Notes: generated by a model from the sequence alone, not told the origin. Counted from the first letter of the stretch, positions 46,681 through 58,829 are shown. The stretch: 64,000 nucleotides of DNA from Lenzites betulinus (GCA_022264855.1 JABYQU010000002.1:1054001-1118000), one strand, 5' to 3'. A program made the numbers and translations.

Positions 46681-49287
46681 TCTTGAATAGGTCGGGAGGA
46701 TGTGTTGCGTAGTAGGCTGTGATAACTGATAATCCTGTCCCGATTCTACTATGGAACGGAGGGAAGGTAGAAGAGGAGAGATGGTTGGTTGAGGGAGATG
46801 TCGGGACAATAACTGCATCTTATACATGTCCTGAGCGACTGTCCTCCGAACATGTGTGGTAGTCGGAGACACCTGCGCTAACGCAATGCCGACAATGTCA
46901 TCATGTCACGCCCACAGCGGGTTGGGTCGGTGGCGAGAGCATGCGGTGTTAGCAGCCGCGTATCCGGAGACGAGTATGCGGCACTGATTGTAATACGGAC
47001 ACTGCTGCGCCCAGGGAGACCGGAGATGCGAAGGCAGCGCTGAGGGCAAGAACGGAGGACCACCGACATGAGTCAAGACAACATATTGCCAACACGGGTG
47101 TGGCACCGCGGGTGATCCTACTAAGTTGAGCTCGGGAAGATGGGTGTTAGTCGGTCTCCCGCACCTGGATCGCGCCCGGTCAGCATATCAAGATTCATAG
47201 GGATTGGAACACGTACCGCCAGATGTGGTTCCGCGATCCAGCATGATCTGTATCGCGCCCGTCGGCGGTCCCATTGGCAATTGGCCAGCCCCAGGCATGT
47301 GCCTACCATGCAAGATGAGCGCAAGCCTCAATGTACGTACTTGTGGTGCAGAAGAGCTCTGGTCGTTGCGGCATGCGCGGTACCGGGGAGCGTCAGACAT
47401 GGTATTGTGATGGGTGAACGCGGCTCACGGGCGATATAGGTGAACCACTCTGGGACGCCCAATATCTGGACATTCGGCAGGTCCTCAAGGCCTCACCGCG
47501 AACACCGCTTTCTAACGTATGGGGATGTGGTCACGGACTCAAAGAAAAGCCGGTAGCGCTATTGTTGGGGATTTCCTGCACGGAATCGTGAGCACAACTT
47601 GGATGCTGAACGGGCAGAAAGTTGTGTCGGCGGGGGACGCTGTATACGGGACCAATCCTGAGGTTCCTTTTTGGGAGACATTGAAGTAGTTTTGCCAGAT
47701 TCGGAGTGGCATTATAGTCACAGCATCTCGCTGCTTAGCATCAAAACGGGAACTTCGACCTAAGCGTCCGAGACCGGTGTCTTACGGGTTGCCGTAAGTT
47801 GTGACATAGCGTACCACATAAGTTGCGTTGACGGTGATATCTGACAATCAACCGTCAGGACTGTGAACGAGTGACAAGGGTCTTGTGCAACATTCACAAG
47901 AAATAAAGTCATGTAGTTGTAGAAGATGTAAGCCATGAGGCCTGAGGTCACAACCACTCACTTCGCTTTATGCGCAAGTCTCCGAGAATGTGGCACATCT
48001 GAGACGTTTATCTTCCTATATCCCAAGAAAGGAAGCCATCGATGCAGGCGGCGAGATATGACCGGATGTCACACCGGCGGGACGCATCGACGGCATTCAC
48101 GAGAGCGATCTCACAGTTGGATGGATTTGCAGGAACGCATACACTCGGACATTGCATAGGACATTTCGGCGCTCCGAGGGCGGAGATGCGGTGAGGGCAG
48201 GCCTAAGGTGACTACGCCTCAGCTCCACAATCCAACACGCTGGAGATACGCAGAACTATAGAGAAAACTCACTGGGTCGACTCACACTGGTACGCTGGCG
48301 CTTACGGCTCATGCATCGACGTGAGGCGTCGGTGACCATACAGCGTGTATAGTCAGCGATACCGCACAACCGAGTGAATCTGCCCGCGCATCAAAATGGC
48401 GCAGCAGTTTACACAAGTTAGCCGAGGAGCTCTCGGCGAACGTCGCTATACGAGGTTCGACATGAGTCACTGGCAAGTCGGATCTTGCAAGTCGGTGGCG
48501 CGCCGTTGTCCTTGGATCTGTATGTGCATGCGAAGCTTGGCATGTAGCCCGGTTGACTCGGTGGGACAGCAGAGACGTACAAGCTATCCAGGGTTTGTGG
48601 TGAGATGGGAGATCGGACCGGTGACGACAAGAGTCGGATAGGTCCCAAGAGCTCGCGAGCGCGCTAGTCCGAGCCTTGAGGCAACGTCAAACCGCGCACG
48701 CTCCCTGGATACCACGACCACGGCCACATGCATGTGCAGACAAGCGGGACTCGAGGCAGGTGGGAACGTAGCAGATGGAGGGAAGAAAGCCGCAGGAAGC
48801 GCGCGTTCCGCTCGAGCCGGCGGCGTTGAGTACAGACGCTGCCGAATTGGGCGAGAGGCACCGGGGGCGCCGGGCGGCCGGGGCAGACATCGGCGTGCGG
48901 CCGGGGCCTGGGGCCGAGAGAGGGCAGATCCGAGGCGGGCTCGGGAGGGGACGAGCAGCAGAGGCCATCAACACTCCCACTGGTGTCACTCGTCGTCCTC
49001 CTCCCCCTCCCATCTTCCTCCATCCTCCCCGTCCTCGACCCCCGCCCGTTGCCCGCCGACGTCGCCTGCAGCCGCAGAGACCGAGTCCAGCCCCAGCCAG
49101 CCTTTGTCGGCTCACACGCAGCAGCTTTCCATCAGCTCCCGACGACTCTCCCCGTCTCTTCCGCTTCCACCACTCTCGCACGGTACACCTCTCTTCTCGT
49201 CTATTGCACTCAGAATCATCGCTGACGACCTCGTGCAGGAGCGTGCCTATCTTTCGTCGCTGAACTTCCACCACCTTGGCCCTCACA

Positions 49288-50576
49288 ATGTCGCAGTCAC
49301 CTCAAGGAGATATCCAGGAGCGTATCGCCGCCGCCAGGCGCGAGGCAGAGAGTCTGAAGGAGAAAATCCGTGCCAAGAGGGAGTCCTCCGCGGATACCAG
49401 TCGTCAGTACTCTGTCTTCCAATTGCTATGCGCTGGCCAGGTCGGCTCATAAGCAAATCAACACAGTGCGGGCAATGGCCAACGAAGTTCCCGCACTCCC
49501 CCGAGTCGTAATGCGTCCTCGTCGTGCACTCCGTGGCCATCTTGCCAAGATTTACGCCATGCACTGGGCTACCGATAGGCGTCACTTGGTGTCTGCCTCG
49601 CAGGATGGAAAGCTTATCGTCTGGGACGCATACACCACTAACAAGGTCCATGCCATTCCTCTGCGATCCAGTTGGGTCATGACCTGCGCGTACTCCCCGT
49701 CTGGCAACTACGTCGCATGCGGTGGCCTCGACAACATCTGTTCCATCTACAACCTCCACTCCAAGGAGGGTAACAACGTGAAAGGCGCTCGCGAGTTGAG
49801 CGCGCACTCCGGATACCTCAGCTGCTGCCGCTTCCTCAACGACCGCCAGATAGTGACCAGCTCCGGCGACATGACCTGCATGTTGTGGGATATCGAGGCA
49901 GGCGTTCGGGTGGTTGAGTTCAGCGACCACACCGGTGATGTGATGAGGTAAGCTGTCGCATATTACGGAGCGAGATCAACCCTGACCGCGTCCGTTAGTC
50001 TGTCGCTGGGCCCCAACCAGAACGTGTTCGTGTCTGGCGCGTGCGACGCAACCGCCAAGTTGTGGGATATCCGGAGCGGCAAGGCCACGCAGACCTTCAC
50101 AGGCCACGAGTCTGATATCAACGCCGTCAGGTAAGTGATGTCGAATACATACCACACTGGGCCGGCCAAGCTTACCTCTCTGCTAGCTTCTTCCCCAATG
50201 GCGATGCCTTCGCAACTGGCTCTGACGATGCTTCGTGCCGGCTCTTTGATATCCGGGCGGACCGAGAGCTTAACGCATTCACCCACGACAACATCCTGTG
50301 CGGTATCACTTCCGTCGCCTTCTCGATCTCAGGCCGGATTCTCTTCGGCGGTTATGACGATTGGACGTGCAATGTCTGGGACACTCTCAAGGGCGAACGT
50401 GTCGGCGTCCTTACTGGCCACGAGAACCGTGTCAGCTGTCTCGGCGTCAGCTCTGACGGCATGGCGTTGTGCACTGGAAGCTGGGACAGTACGCTCAGGG
50501 TTTGTTTTCCAACCTATCTAAACGAGAGGTACAGATTGGCTGACACCTCCATAGGTCTGGGCGTAAGAAAACGATG
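49288..50576 (+). CDS. GPB1: Heterotrimeric G-protein beta subunit
   Basis: A seven-bladed WD40 protein of about 350 residues in five exons. It starts [20 protein letters not shown], the N-terminal helix that pairs with G-gamma, and continues [12 protein letters not shown]. The repeats follow: [76 protein letters not shown], then [58 protein letters not shown] and [11 protein letters not shown] short last exon encodes VWA and the stop. Trp, Asp and Ser residues of the blades are those of classical G-beta. In basidiomycetes G-beta transmits pheromone or nutrient signals from seven-helix receptors to MAPK or cAMP pathways. The 5' flank (48.7-49.28 kb) is pyrimidine-rich, which suggests strong expression. 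Confidence 0.95.
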
Positions 50577-51197
50577 CCGTACGCTCGGGGCTACTTCTTC
50601 AATACCCTCTGCTACCCAGTGTACTTTCGGAATGGGTTTGTTGACTTCTATATTGATATCTGTTTTCTCCACACGATAGTACCCCTCCCCTACCTGCGTC
50701 CGTCCGTCGGTCGCCCCCGAGTCTGTCATTACGCGTTACCCCTCGCACTTCCGTACACTCTTTATCCGTCAGACCTGGAGTGGCATGTATCCTGTGACAA
50801 ACACCGTCCGTCTCCCCTTCATTCTCCTGAAGGTATCCGTTATGTCTGTTTTCTGTTGCTCCCCTCGACGCTTTGCTTTCCGTCCTCTTACATCGTTCTG
50901 GTCTACATGTCGGCAGATACAGAACCTATGCCATCCCCTTCCCCTCACCCTTTGTTGTGGGAGGTCGTGTCGTAGCGGTCATTGCGTGTATCGTATGACT
51001 GGACCAGCAAAGCTTCGCCGGACCGCATAGATTTGAGGCGTGCGCGTACGGCAGACGTGTCAACTTAAGCAGCTTATAGAAACAGGCGCCCATGCATGAT
51101 CCCGCCACCGCGACACACCTCAGCCACCACCTCTTTACCTTTGCGCCTTTCACGACCCTCGCGAAACCTCTTACTGCGTGCAACTGACTGACGCAAC
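50577..51197. other. Intergenic region, G-beta 3' flank and golgin-gene promoter
   Basis: About 620 bases, T- and C-rich just after the G-beta stop, as expected for a 3' untranslated region. No further gene is seen. Confidence 0.5.
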
Positions 51198-54100
51198 ATG
51201 TCCGAAGATGACAGAGCAGCAAAGGCCGCTCGCGCCCGTGCAATGGTCTGACAACACATCCTGCAATCTGGGCCACACCGAGAGCTTACCGCTGCGCGTT
51301 CGTTCCAGCTGAAGAAGAGGCAAGCCCAGAAAGCTGCTGACCATGGCGGGGCACCCTCGCCCACGCGCGTCGGGTCCCCAATACCTCGCACGGCGTCACC
51401 GGCGCTGTCGCCGTCGAGGACTACAACGCCTGCGCCCAGCGAACCACCCGCAGCGCCGACCCCACCGCTGGAGGAGAAGCCGCCAGAAGGAAACTTAGCC
51501 GACCTGTGCGTGTATGCAGTCATACCCATCCCAACTCTTGCTCACGGAACTGTTCGGGGGGAGCCAGGTTCAGCAAGACGTCCAATCATGACGCGTCTGA
51601 CGCGGACTCGTGGCTGTCTGGCCTCACGCGTGTCGACTCGATACCTTCGCCTGCGGTCGTGTCACCACCTCTGCACCACCCTGCGCAACCACCGACATCC
51701 CCGCCCGCCGCAGCGCCAGAGCGCGAAGACCTCCGTGCGCTGATACGCGATCAGCGGCGAGCCATCGAAGCACTAGAAGCGGAGAAGACCGCTTTTTCTT
51801 CTCAGTTGGACAACCTTTCACAAGTGGAAAGCAGTGCGTCTCCACACTTAGAGCGCGTTACGTGGTGCTCAACCACGTCTAGAGTCGCGGCATACACATG
51901 AGCTATTCCAAGCGGAACGCGCGAAAACAGATGAGTTGGAACGTGCGGTACAAGCGCTACGCAGCCACTCGGAGGAGCTTGCGCAAGAACTGCAGAGGCA
52001 GCAGCATGTCATATCTTCGCTGGAGGCCGAGAACAAGACTCTTGCGTCATTGACCGAGGAGCTGAAAGTTGCTCTCACGAGTACGTGGTCCACGTCTGCG
52101 CATATAATCAGCCGCTGAGCTGGTGTCTAGAGGCCGAGCAAGCGGAGCAGGCATTGGTGACCGAACGGCAGAATTCCACTCGGCTGCAGGAACAGGTCCA
52201 GGGTCTGGACCAATCCGTGCACGAGTACACCGAGCGTCTCGAGCAGCAACAACAAACGATATCTCTCCTCGTCTCCGAAAAGAACTCGCTATCTGCAGCG
52301 GTAGAGCGGCTAGAGCATGCGGAATCTGGTCGGTTATCCTGCTACGTGGCCCAAATGACTTGGAAATCTCACGTTGTGTACAGCGCTCAGAGAGACCGAA
52401 CAACAGCTGGAAAGCGAACGCGCTCAGAATGCACAGCTACGCGGGCGCGTCCTTCATCTGGAGGAGACCGCACAAGCGTCGGAAACACAAATCACTTCGC
52501 TCGTAGCCACTGAGAGAGAGCTGACGGATAAGTCCCGAGACCAGGTATGTTCGCGCATACCACATTCACACAGACGTCAGCCTGATACGTCGCTCCCTAG
52601 GAACGCGAGATCCACCTTCTGAATGGCCGGGTCGATGAACTGCAGGCGCAGTCCGCCGAACACCTCCGGAAGGCCCGGGAGCTGGAGGAGCAAATCGAGA
52701 GCGACGACCGCGCTGAACGCCTCGAGGAGACGCTAAAGAATACCCAGGATCGGGCAGATGAGCTCGAGTTCCAGCTCTCGAAGCTCCAACAGGTAAGCGA
52801 GGACGTTGGACAAGTACAGCGCGAGCGCTCACCCTCCCAAGGCGCACGCGGAAGGCGAGGCGAAGCGTGACGAGCTTGCACAGCAACTGCAGCTCAAGGC
52901 GCAAGCGGAGGCCGACTGGCAAGCGCGGCATGCGGAATCCGAGGAGCAGCACGCTGTCACCAAGGAACAGCTCACGGCGGTCGTCTCGGAGCGCGACGCA
53001 CTCCTCGAGGCGCGTACTGCCCTCCAAACGGAGCTCGAGGAGGGCAAAAACGCGGTCACGGAGCTCCAGCAGAAACTCGCGGCGCTGTCCTCGGAGCTTT
53101 CCCTCAACGCGCGCCAGCTCAAGCAGGTGCAGGCCGAGCTCCGGATCGCCACCGCGCGCGCCGAGGATGCGGAAAAGACACAGAAGGAGCTCCAAGCGGA
53201 GGGCATCGGGCTCATGCGGTCGCTCGACGAGATGCGGCCCAAGATCGTGGAGCTCACGGACGCGAAACTCCTCCTGAGCGAGAACGCGGACAGCCTCCAG
53301 AAGACGATCCAGGCCCGGGACGCCGACATTGCTCAGCTCGAGTCAGAGCTCGACGAGCTGCGCCAGCAGAAGGAGTCCGCGGAGCACGAGCGGGACCGCC
53401 TCGCCGCGGCGCTCGCGGCCGACCGCACGACGCAGGCGAAGGACGCGTCCGAGCTGCAGCGCGCGTACGCCGAGCTCCAGGCGGAGCACGCCGCCGCGCA
53501 GAAGGGCGTGCAGGACCTCGAGGAGGAGCGCAACAAGCTCCGCCAGCTCTCGAACTCGAACGTCGAGGAGATCCGGCGGCTCACGGACTCGCTCCAGGCG
53601 CAGACCACGCACGCCGCCGCGCTGCGCGCCGAGCTCGCCGAGCAGGCGCAGGCGCAGGCCGAGGGCGCGGACTTCCTCGCGCGCGCGCAGGCGGACATGG
53701 AGGCGCTCCGCGCGGAGCTCGCGCAGAAGGACGACGAGCTCGAGCGCCTCCGCGAGGACGAGGGCGAGGGCGAGGGCGCGGGCGCGGGCGAGGGGAGCTC
53801 GCAGTCGCTCGACGGGGAGATGCTGAACGCGCTCCGGCAGCAGCACGCGCTCGAGCTCTCCGCCGCGCAGTCGCAGGTGCGCGCGCGCGAGACCGCGCTC
53901 TTCACCGCCGAGGCGCAGGTGCACGCGTTCCAGCGGCAGGTCGCCGCGCTCGAGGACGAGCTCGCGCTCCTCCGCTCGCACCCACTGCAGCGGCCGTCCT
54001 CGCGCGGCCCGCTCCCGCACCAACTCCCACACCGCACGTCGAGCCGGACGGTCGACCGCTCGGACGACCTGCGCCGCGCGTCGTTCAGCTCGCACCGCGC

Positions 54101-54416
54101 GCCTACGAGCAGCAGCCTCGCGGTGCCCGCGCCCGCGTCCGCGTTCGAGGGCCTCTCGCCGGAGACGCGGCACAAGCGCAAGGTGAGCCTGAGCATGCTC
54201 AAGGCGCGCATCGACAGCGAGGTCGCCGCGTCGAGCCACCACCCGCGGAGCGTGTCCTCGCCCGCGCGCCGGCCGACGCCGCTCCCCGCCGTCGTCGAGC
54301 CGCCGTCGCAGCCGGCGACGCCCCCGCCCGTGCTGCAGCAGAAGCGGCCGGTGTTCATGGACGAGGCGCATGTCTTCTGGTGCCACGCGTGCCAGGGCGA
54401 CCTCGTCGTGCTCTAG
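51198..54416 (+). CDS. Golgin-like long coiled-coil protein
   Basis: About 940 residues in eight or so exons, starting MSEDDRAAKAARARAM / LKKRQAQKAADHGG. This basic start resembles the N terminus of GM130-type golgins, which binds a vesicle tether. A Pro/Ser/Thr-rich linker (about residues 30-150) follows, then nearly continuous heptads: REDLRALIRDQRRAIEALEA, ELERAVQALRSHSEELAQEL, RLEQQQQTISLLVSEKN and on through the large exon 52840-54416 (ELRQQKESAEHERDRLAAAL). After the coil come a Glu/Gly run (GEGEGAGAGEG), a Ser/Arg/His-rich segment, the conserved-looking block RHKRKVSLSMLKARIDSEVA and a Cys-containing end VFWCHACQGDLVVL. A Golgi or other tether is inferred from architecture only; coiled coils are weak evidence of homology. 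The last exon is extremely rich in GAG/GCG codons, which creates long open frames in the opposite direction. Confidence 0.7.
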
Positions 54417-55170
54417 GTCGGAGGTCTCGCGCGCATTCTATTCACATTGTAATAGCGGTCGTCGGTCACTTAGTTTCAGCTTACGCTACAGCATCACACA
54501 TCCCTATCTATCGAGCATTTTTCCAGGTTTCTCCTTCCGCTGGCAGCTGTCAGTTACACAGTTTTCGGATACCCGTCGCTGTCGCTGCCGTCGGACGCTG
54601 TACCGGATCGCTGTGTTTCGCGGGCAATAGTGGTTTATAATGTACAGGATAAGTATTCGTAGGAATGCAACACAACAAAACACGCGCGCGCGGCAGCATG
54701 GGCGCGCTGCGCCGCCGCCGCCGCCGCGGACCCCGCCCGGAAATATTAGGTGCTAGTTCTACTCTATGTGAGGTGTGGATCGGTGCGCATGGCGATGATG
54801 GTGATGGCGATGAGGTGAGGTGATGATGGGAACGCAACGCGCGGAGAGAAGGAGAGAGGGAGAGGGAGAGTGAGACTCAGTGCTCAGACTGCAGAGGTAG
54901 GACTGAGAGTGGGATGAAATAAGGCGAGGTGCGGTGCGATGAGCGTGGCTGGCTGGTGATCGTGATGGAGGTGATCGTGAACGGTGCAACGCAAACAATG
55001 TCCGGTCCCAAACACGCGAGTGTCCCCGTTGTTGTGTGGTAAAAAAAAGTCGTGTCGTGACGGTAGCTATGTGCGTCGTCGCATGCGGTTTCATGGCCCA
55101 GGGGTAGCCGGCAAACATAGTGGGTCGGGGTGTGCGGCGCGGGGGGACGTGCCCGCCCGCGGCGCAACGC
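54417..55170. other. Convergent intergenic region
   Basis: It holds the 3' flanks of the golgin-like gene (+) and of the K-L-x-x-F-x-G motif gene (-). A short CCG microsatellite lies at about 54,710-54,728. No further gene is visible. Confidence 0.5.
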
Positions 55171-58100
55171 TCACTCGCGGAGACTGTTGCGCTTCGACTT
55201 CAGGGACACGAGCTTCTGCTGCAGATCCTGCAAGCGCAAACGAAAAGCCACGACGGGTTAGCCCAGGCACACGCCATCACACAAGACAAGACAAGACAAG
55301 ACGCGCGGGGGCGCATGACGTACCCTGACTTCGTCCGGGCGCAGGGTGCCCCGGCCGCGCTCCTCCTCGAGGCCCTTCTCGATGCTCTCGAGGACCTCGT
55401 TCATGAGCTCGCGGTAGTCGACGCCGAAGAAGTGCGTGAGCTTCGCCGCGCGCCGGCGGCGCTGCTGGAACGACGGCTCCGCGTCGGGCGTCGCGGCGGG
55501 GATGAGGCTGATCTCGGACGTGAACGACGCGATGGACGTGCGCGAGGGCAGCGAGCGGCGCCGCTCGGCCTTGGGCGTCGCGACGGACACCTCGTCCGCG
55601 AGCGGCGAGACGGGCCCGGGCCCGGGGCCGTCGAACTGGTGGTGCGCGCTGAGGTAGTCGTGCAGCTCCGCGAGCGACTCGCGGTCGTCCTAGAGGGGGA
55701 AAAAGCGGGCGTGGCGTTAAAAGGGCGCCGAGCGGTCAGATAGAGTGCGGCACGGGACACGTACCCGGTCCATGATGTCGTTCAGCGAGTTGAGCGAGTG
55801 CCGATAGTGCATGTACACGGACGAGCGCGCGGCGTCGGCGAGGAAGTTGTAGTCCTGGCTGTCGCTGCCCATGAGGGGCTGGGCCGAGTCTGCCGTGCCC
55901 GGGCGGCGGCTCTTCTTCTTGGACTTGGGCTTTGGCGCAGACTCTGAAGGCGTGAGGCGGAACGCAGGGGCAGACGGGCTGCGCGGGGGAGCCCTGGGAG
56001 AGGGGGGCTTCGGGTTAGCGGAAAGGCTGCTCGAGGACGACGAGGTCGGAGCGCGGGTGTGGTAGAGCGTCTGCGGGGGAGCCACGCCGAACATCTGCGA
56101 CGAGCGGTGTGGGTGAGCCGTGCACGGGTGGGGAGGGGGTACATAAGGGACGCACCTTTTCCATCTTGACCGCACGGCGGACGTTGATGGCCTTCTCGCG
56201 CTCGTTGAGCTCCTCCTTGAGGCGGTCGATGTCGTCGGACCAGGTCCTGGAGAACTCTGCGGCGGAGCTGGATCTGCGGCGGCGCATCCTGGGCCTGCGG
56301 GGGTCTGCGTCGTCGGCGGGGCTGGGTGCGGAGGGGGACGGGACGGCGACGGGGGGGAGGGGGGCACCGAGGTCGAGGGGGCCGAGGACGAGGTGCTGGG
56401 GGACGCGCGAGCCGAGAAAGCGGTGGAGCTTCGCGAGCTTTTCTCTCTTGCGGCGGCGCTCGTCCTCTGCCTCGGACGCCGGCGAAAGGCTGTCAGACAG
56501 CGGCCCCCCGGCCGCACGCCGCGCCCGACTCCGGGGCCCCCGCGGCGTCTCCGCCAGGATCTCCGACAGCCGGTCGCCGTCGCCGTCGCCGTCCGCCGCG
56601 CCCTCCTCGTCCGAGAGGTCGATGAAGGACGTCGGCGAGCCCGCCCCGGCGCTGCCGATCGCGATCACCGAGGCGCCGTCGCCGTCGCCGCCGCTGAGCG
56701 GGCGCGACGCGTCGGACTCGTGCGAGCGCCGGCCGGGCCCGATCATGAACGAAAACTCGTCCGGGCTGAGCGGCGCCGAGTGTCTGCGCGGGGCGAGCGA
56801 GACGTAGCGCGTGCCGTCCGGCGGCGGCCACACGAGCTCGCCCGCGCCGTCGTACACGGGCGTGACGACCTCGTCCGACAGCGACGCCGCCGGCCGGTGC
56901 AGCGCGTGCTTGCGCTTCGCCGCCAGGCCCAGCGTCGGCACCGGCAGGCACCCGCCCGCGGCCTCGACGTCGAACGTCCCCGGCGGCGAGATGGGCGACA
57001 CGCCCGGCGTCTGCCCGAACAGCTGCGTGAGCTTGTGCGTCTGCCGCACGCGCTGCGAGCGCTCGCGCGACGAGAGCGTGTTCGTGGTCGGCAGGCCCGA
57101 CAGGCTGCGGTCCAGGTCCGACGCGAAGTTCGACAGCGGGCTGCCCTGGGCCTTGCCTGCCTTGGGCTGGCCCGAGAGCGAGAGGCGGCTGAAGTCTGGC
57201 TTGGGCGCGGTGGGGATGGGGGGCTTCGCCGCGCCCGCGGGCGCGACGAGGCGGGCGAGACGGGGCTTGGGCGAGCGCGACTGGAAGTCGGTCATAGAGT
57301 CGTTGCGGGTATCGTGGGCGCTGGCGTGGTGGATAGGCTGTTCTGTGCGCGGGGCGGGGCCCGGCGGGGGTATCGAGTAGTCGGTGGGCGAAAAGGTGGG
57401 GGACGCGAGGTCGATGAAGGACTCGCTGTCGGGCGAACGCATGGAGGACCTGCCGGGGAGCGAAGGGGGGTAGCGAGCGATGTCGAAAGAGTGGTTATTA
57501 GAGGAGGAGGGATATATGGTAGAGGAGATGGAGATGCGGGGCTCGGTGGCGGAGGAGGGGGGGTCGAGGGAGGAGTCGGATGGGGATAGAGAGAGCGCGG
57601 CACTCGCCAACGAGCTCGTGGTCGACGCTCGCCGCCCGTGGGAAAGCCACGCGAGCGCCGAGTCGGCCGTGCGCCCCCCGCCTCCGCCCCCGCCCCTGGA
57701 TCCTGATCCTCCTGATGGCCTCCTGCTATATCTCCCGCCCCCGGTCTCATCCTCGCCCTCCTGCTCCTCCGCACCTGCGCAGACAAACTCCGTCGGTACC
57801 GCCCCGCCAATACATCACTGACCATGGAAACACGTACGTTTGACAAGCCCCGCCGCGACCGGCGAGCTAGGCACGCTCGCGGGCTGCCTCATCCCTTCTC
57901 CCGCCCTCGCCCCCGCTCTGGCAGTATCCACCGGTACCTCCCCTCGCCCCCGCCGCTGCCCTTATCTTGCCGCCGCGGGTCCCACTCCGCGTCGCTCAGC
58001 CGCCGCCCGCCGCGCACGCCCTCCGCGAACACGCCCTTCGCCTTCCCCAGCCGCGTGATCTTCTGCAGCCCGGACAAATACCGGTTGTGCCGTGACGGAC

Positions 58101-58829
58101 GCGCGCCGTCCACGGGCGTGGTGGGCATCTCGGGCGACGAGGGCACCGAGTCCAGCGGCGAGATTCCATCAGAGGTCTCGCGGGACGTCCACTGGCGCAG
58201 CCCCGCCGTCTGCGGCTCCTCCGGCAGGCCCTCCTGCAGGTCGTGCGCGACCTCTGCGGTCGATCGCCGCCGCGTGTTGAACGTGATCGACTCGCCGCGG
58301 AGAAAATTCGACAGCCGAGGGGACGGCTTCGCGCTTGCGCTCGCGTGCGGGCTCACATCCGAGCTTGCGCCTGGGGTGTTCGGGCCGTTCGAGTACGGGG
58401 ACGAGCCTGGGGAGTTTGGGAGGGACGGGATCGAGTGGTCGATGCTCGTCGCGGGGGAGGAGGGCGTCGAGCGTGGGTGTTTTCCCTTGCGGCCGTTTGA
58501 GTACGGACGCGGTGGCGGCGGCAGTCCGCCGCCCGCGGTATGCGGAAGAGATGGTGCTGTTGGGGAGAGTGTCAGCGTATGTCACCGGCGAGTCCGACGA
58601 CGTCCCAGGGCCAGGGCTGGGGACGAGAAGAAGACACGGGCGCAATACACATACCTAGCGGCCTTCCTCCGCCCAGTTCCAGCTCCAGTGCAGCATTGAG
58701 CACCTGGGGCTCGACTATAAAGCGTTTTCCGGTTACGGGGGAGGTGGGGGGAGAGCGAGGATAGTCGCGATCGATGCTGGTGCGCGCCGCCTCTGGGCCG
58801 CGCTCAAGGTTTTCTTCCCTCGCATTCAT
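55171..58829 (-). CDS. Large disordered protein with three K-L-x-x-F-x-G motifs, unrecognised
   Basis: I join at least seven exons into about 1,100 residues, from MNAREENLERGPEAARTSID (58829) to SLKSKRNSLRE (TGA at 55171). Key junctions: LGGGRPLAPSLPHTAGGG; GEGRQPASVPSSPVAAGLVK (donor GTACCG, weak); and R/AEEQEGEDETGGGRYS at 57.7 kb. All phases fit, making two apparent genes one. The sequence is mostly Ser/Pro-rich and disordered. Three short blocks stand out: HKLTQLFGQTPG, AKLHRFLGSRVPQ and AKLTHFFGVDYRELMNEVLE. The last runs into a helical C terminus (SIEKGLEEERGRGTLRPDEV, then DLQQKLVSLKSKRNSL). Another block, FLRGESITFNTRRRSTAEV, and a small coiled coil (DIDRLKEELNEREKAINVRR) are also present. 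I do not recognise the family; a cytoplasmic scaffold or regulator is a guess. Confidence 0.6.
55281..55300. repeat. AAGAC pentanucleotide microsatellite inside an intron
   Basis: Four perfect AAGAC units lie in the last intron of the minus-strand K-L-x-x-F-x-G gene. Confidence 0.9.

Larger units (their letters stand above)
41477..49287. other. Gene-poor accessory island with a small dsRBD gene array
   Basis: About 7.8 kb without any conserved housekeeping gene between SAD1/USP39 and the G-beta gene. Apart from three short dsRBD genes on the minus strand, open frames are short, interrupted and unrecognised. No transposase, reverse transcriptase, long terminal repeat or terminal inverted repeat was seen. 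From about 48.7 kb onward the DNA becomes GC- and pyrimidine-rich and is the promoter and leader of the G-beta gene. Confidence 0.6.

Noticed and set aside
47760..47957. 65-codon minus-strand frame containing HSFTVLTVD, considered as another dsRBD
   Set aside because: Spacing from the helix-1-like part to the strand is about ten residues too short and no exon chain matches copies A-C.
48418..48648. Minus-strand frame ending CKIRLASDSCRTSYSD, considered as a dsRBD second half
   Set aside because: No first half, no conserved intron position, helix 2 not Ala-rich.
41477..48700. Transposon or viral remnants in the gene-poor island
   Set aside because: No reverse transcriptase, transposase, integrase, capsid or polymerase motif and no terminal repeats were seen on either strand.
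53333..54386. Two open frames of over 340 codons on the minus strand opposite the golgin-like last exon
   Set aside because: They are Ser/Cys/Arg- or Arg/Leu-rich complements of GAG/GCG-biased coiled-coil codons, with no domain or start context.
56393..57589. Open frame of about 400 codons on the plus strand
   Set aside because: Arg/Val/Ala-rich shadow of the GC-rich minus-strand gene, which has matching exon junctions and conserved-looking motifs.
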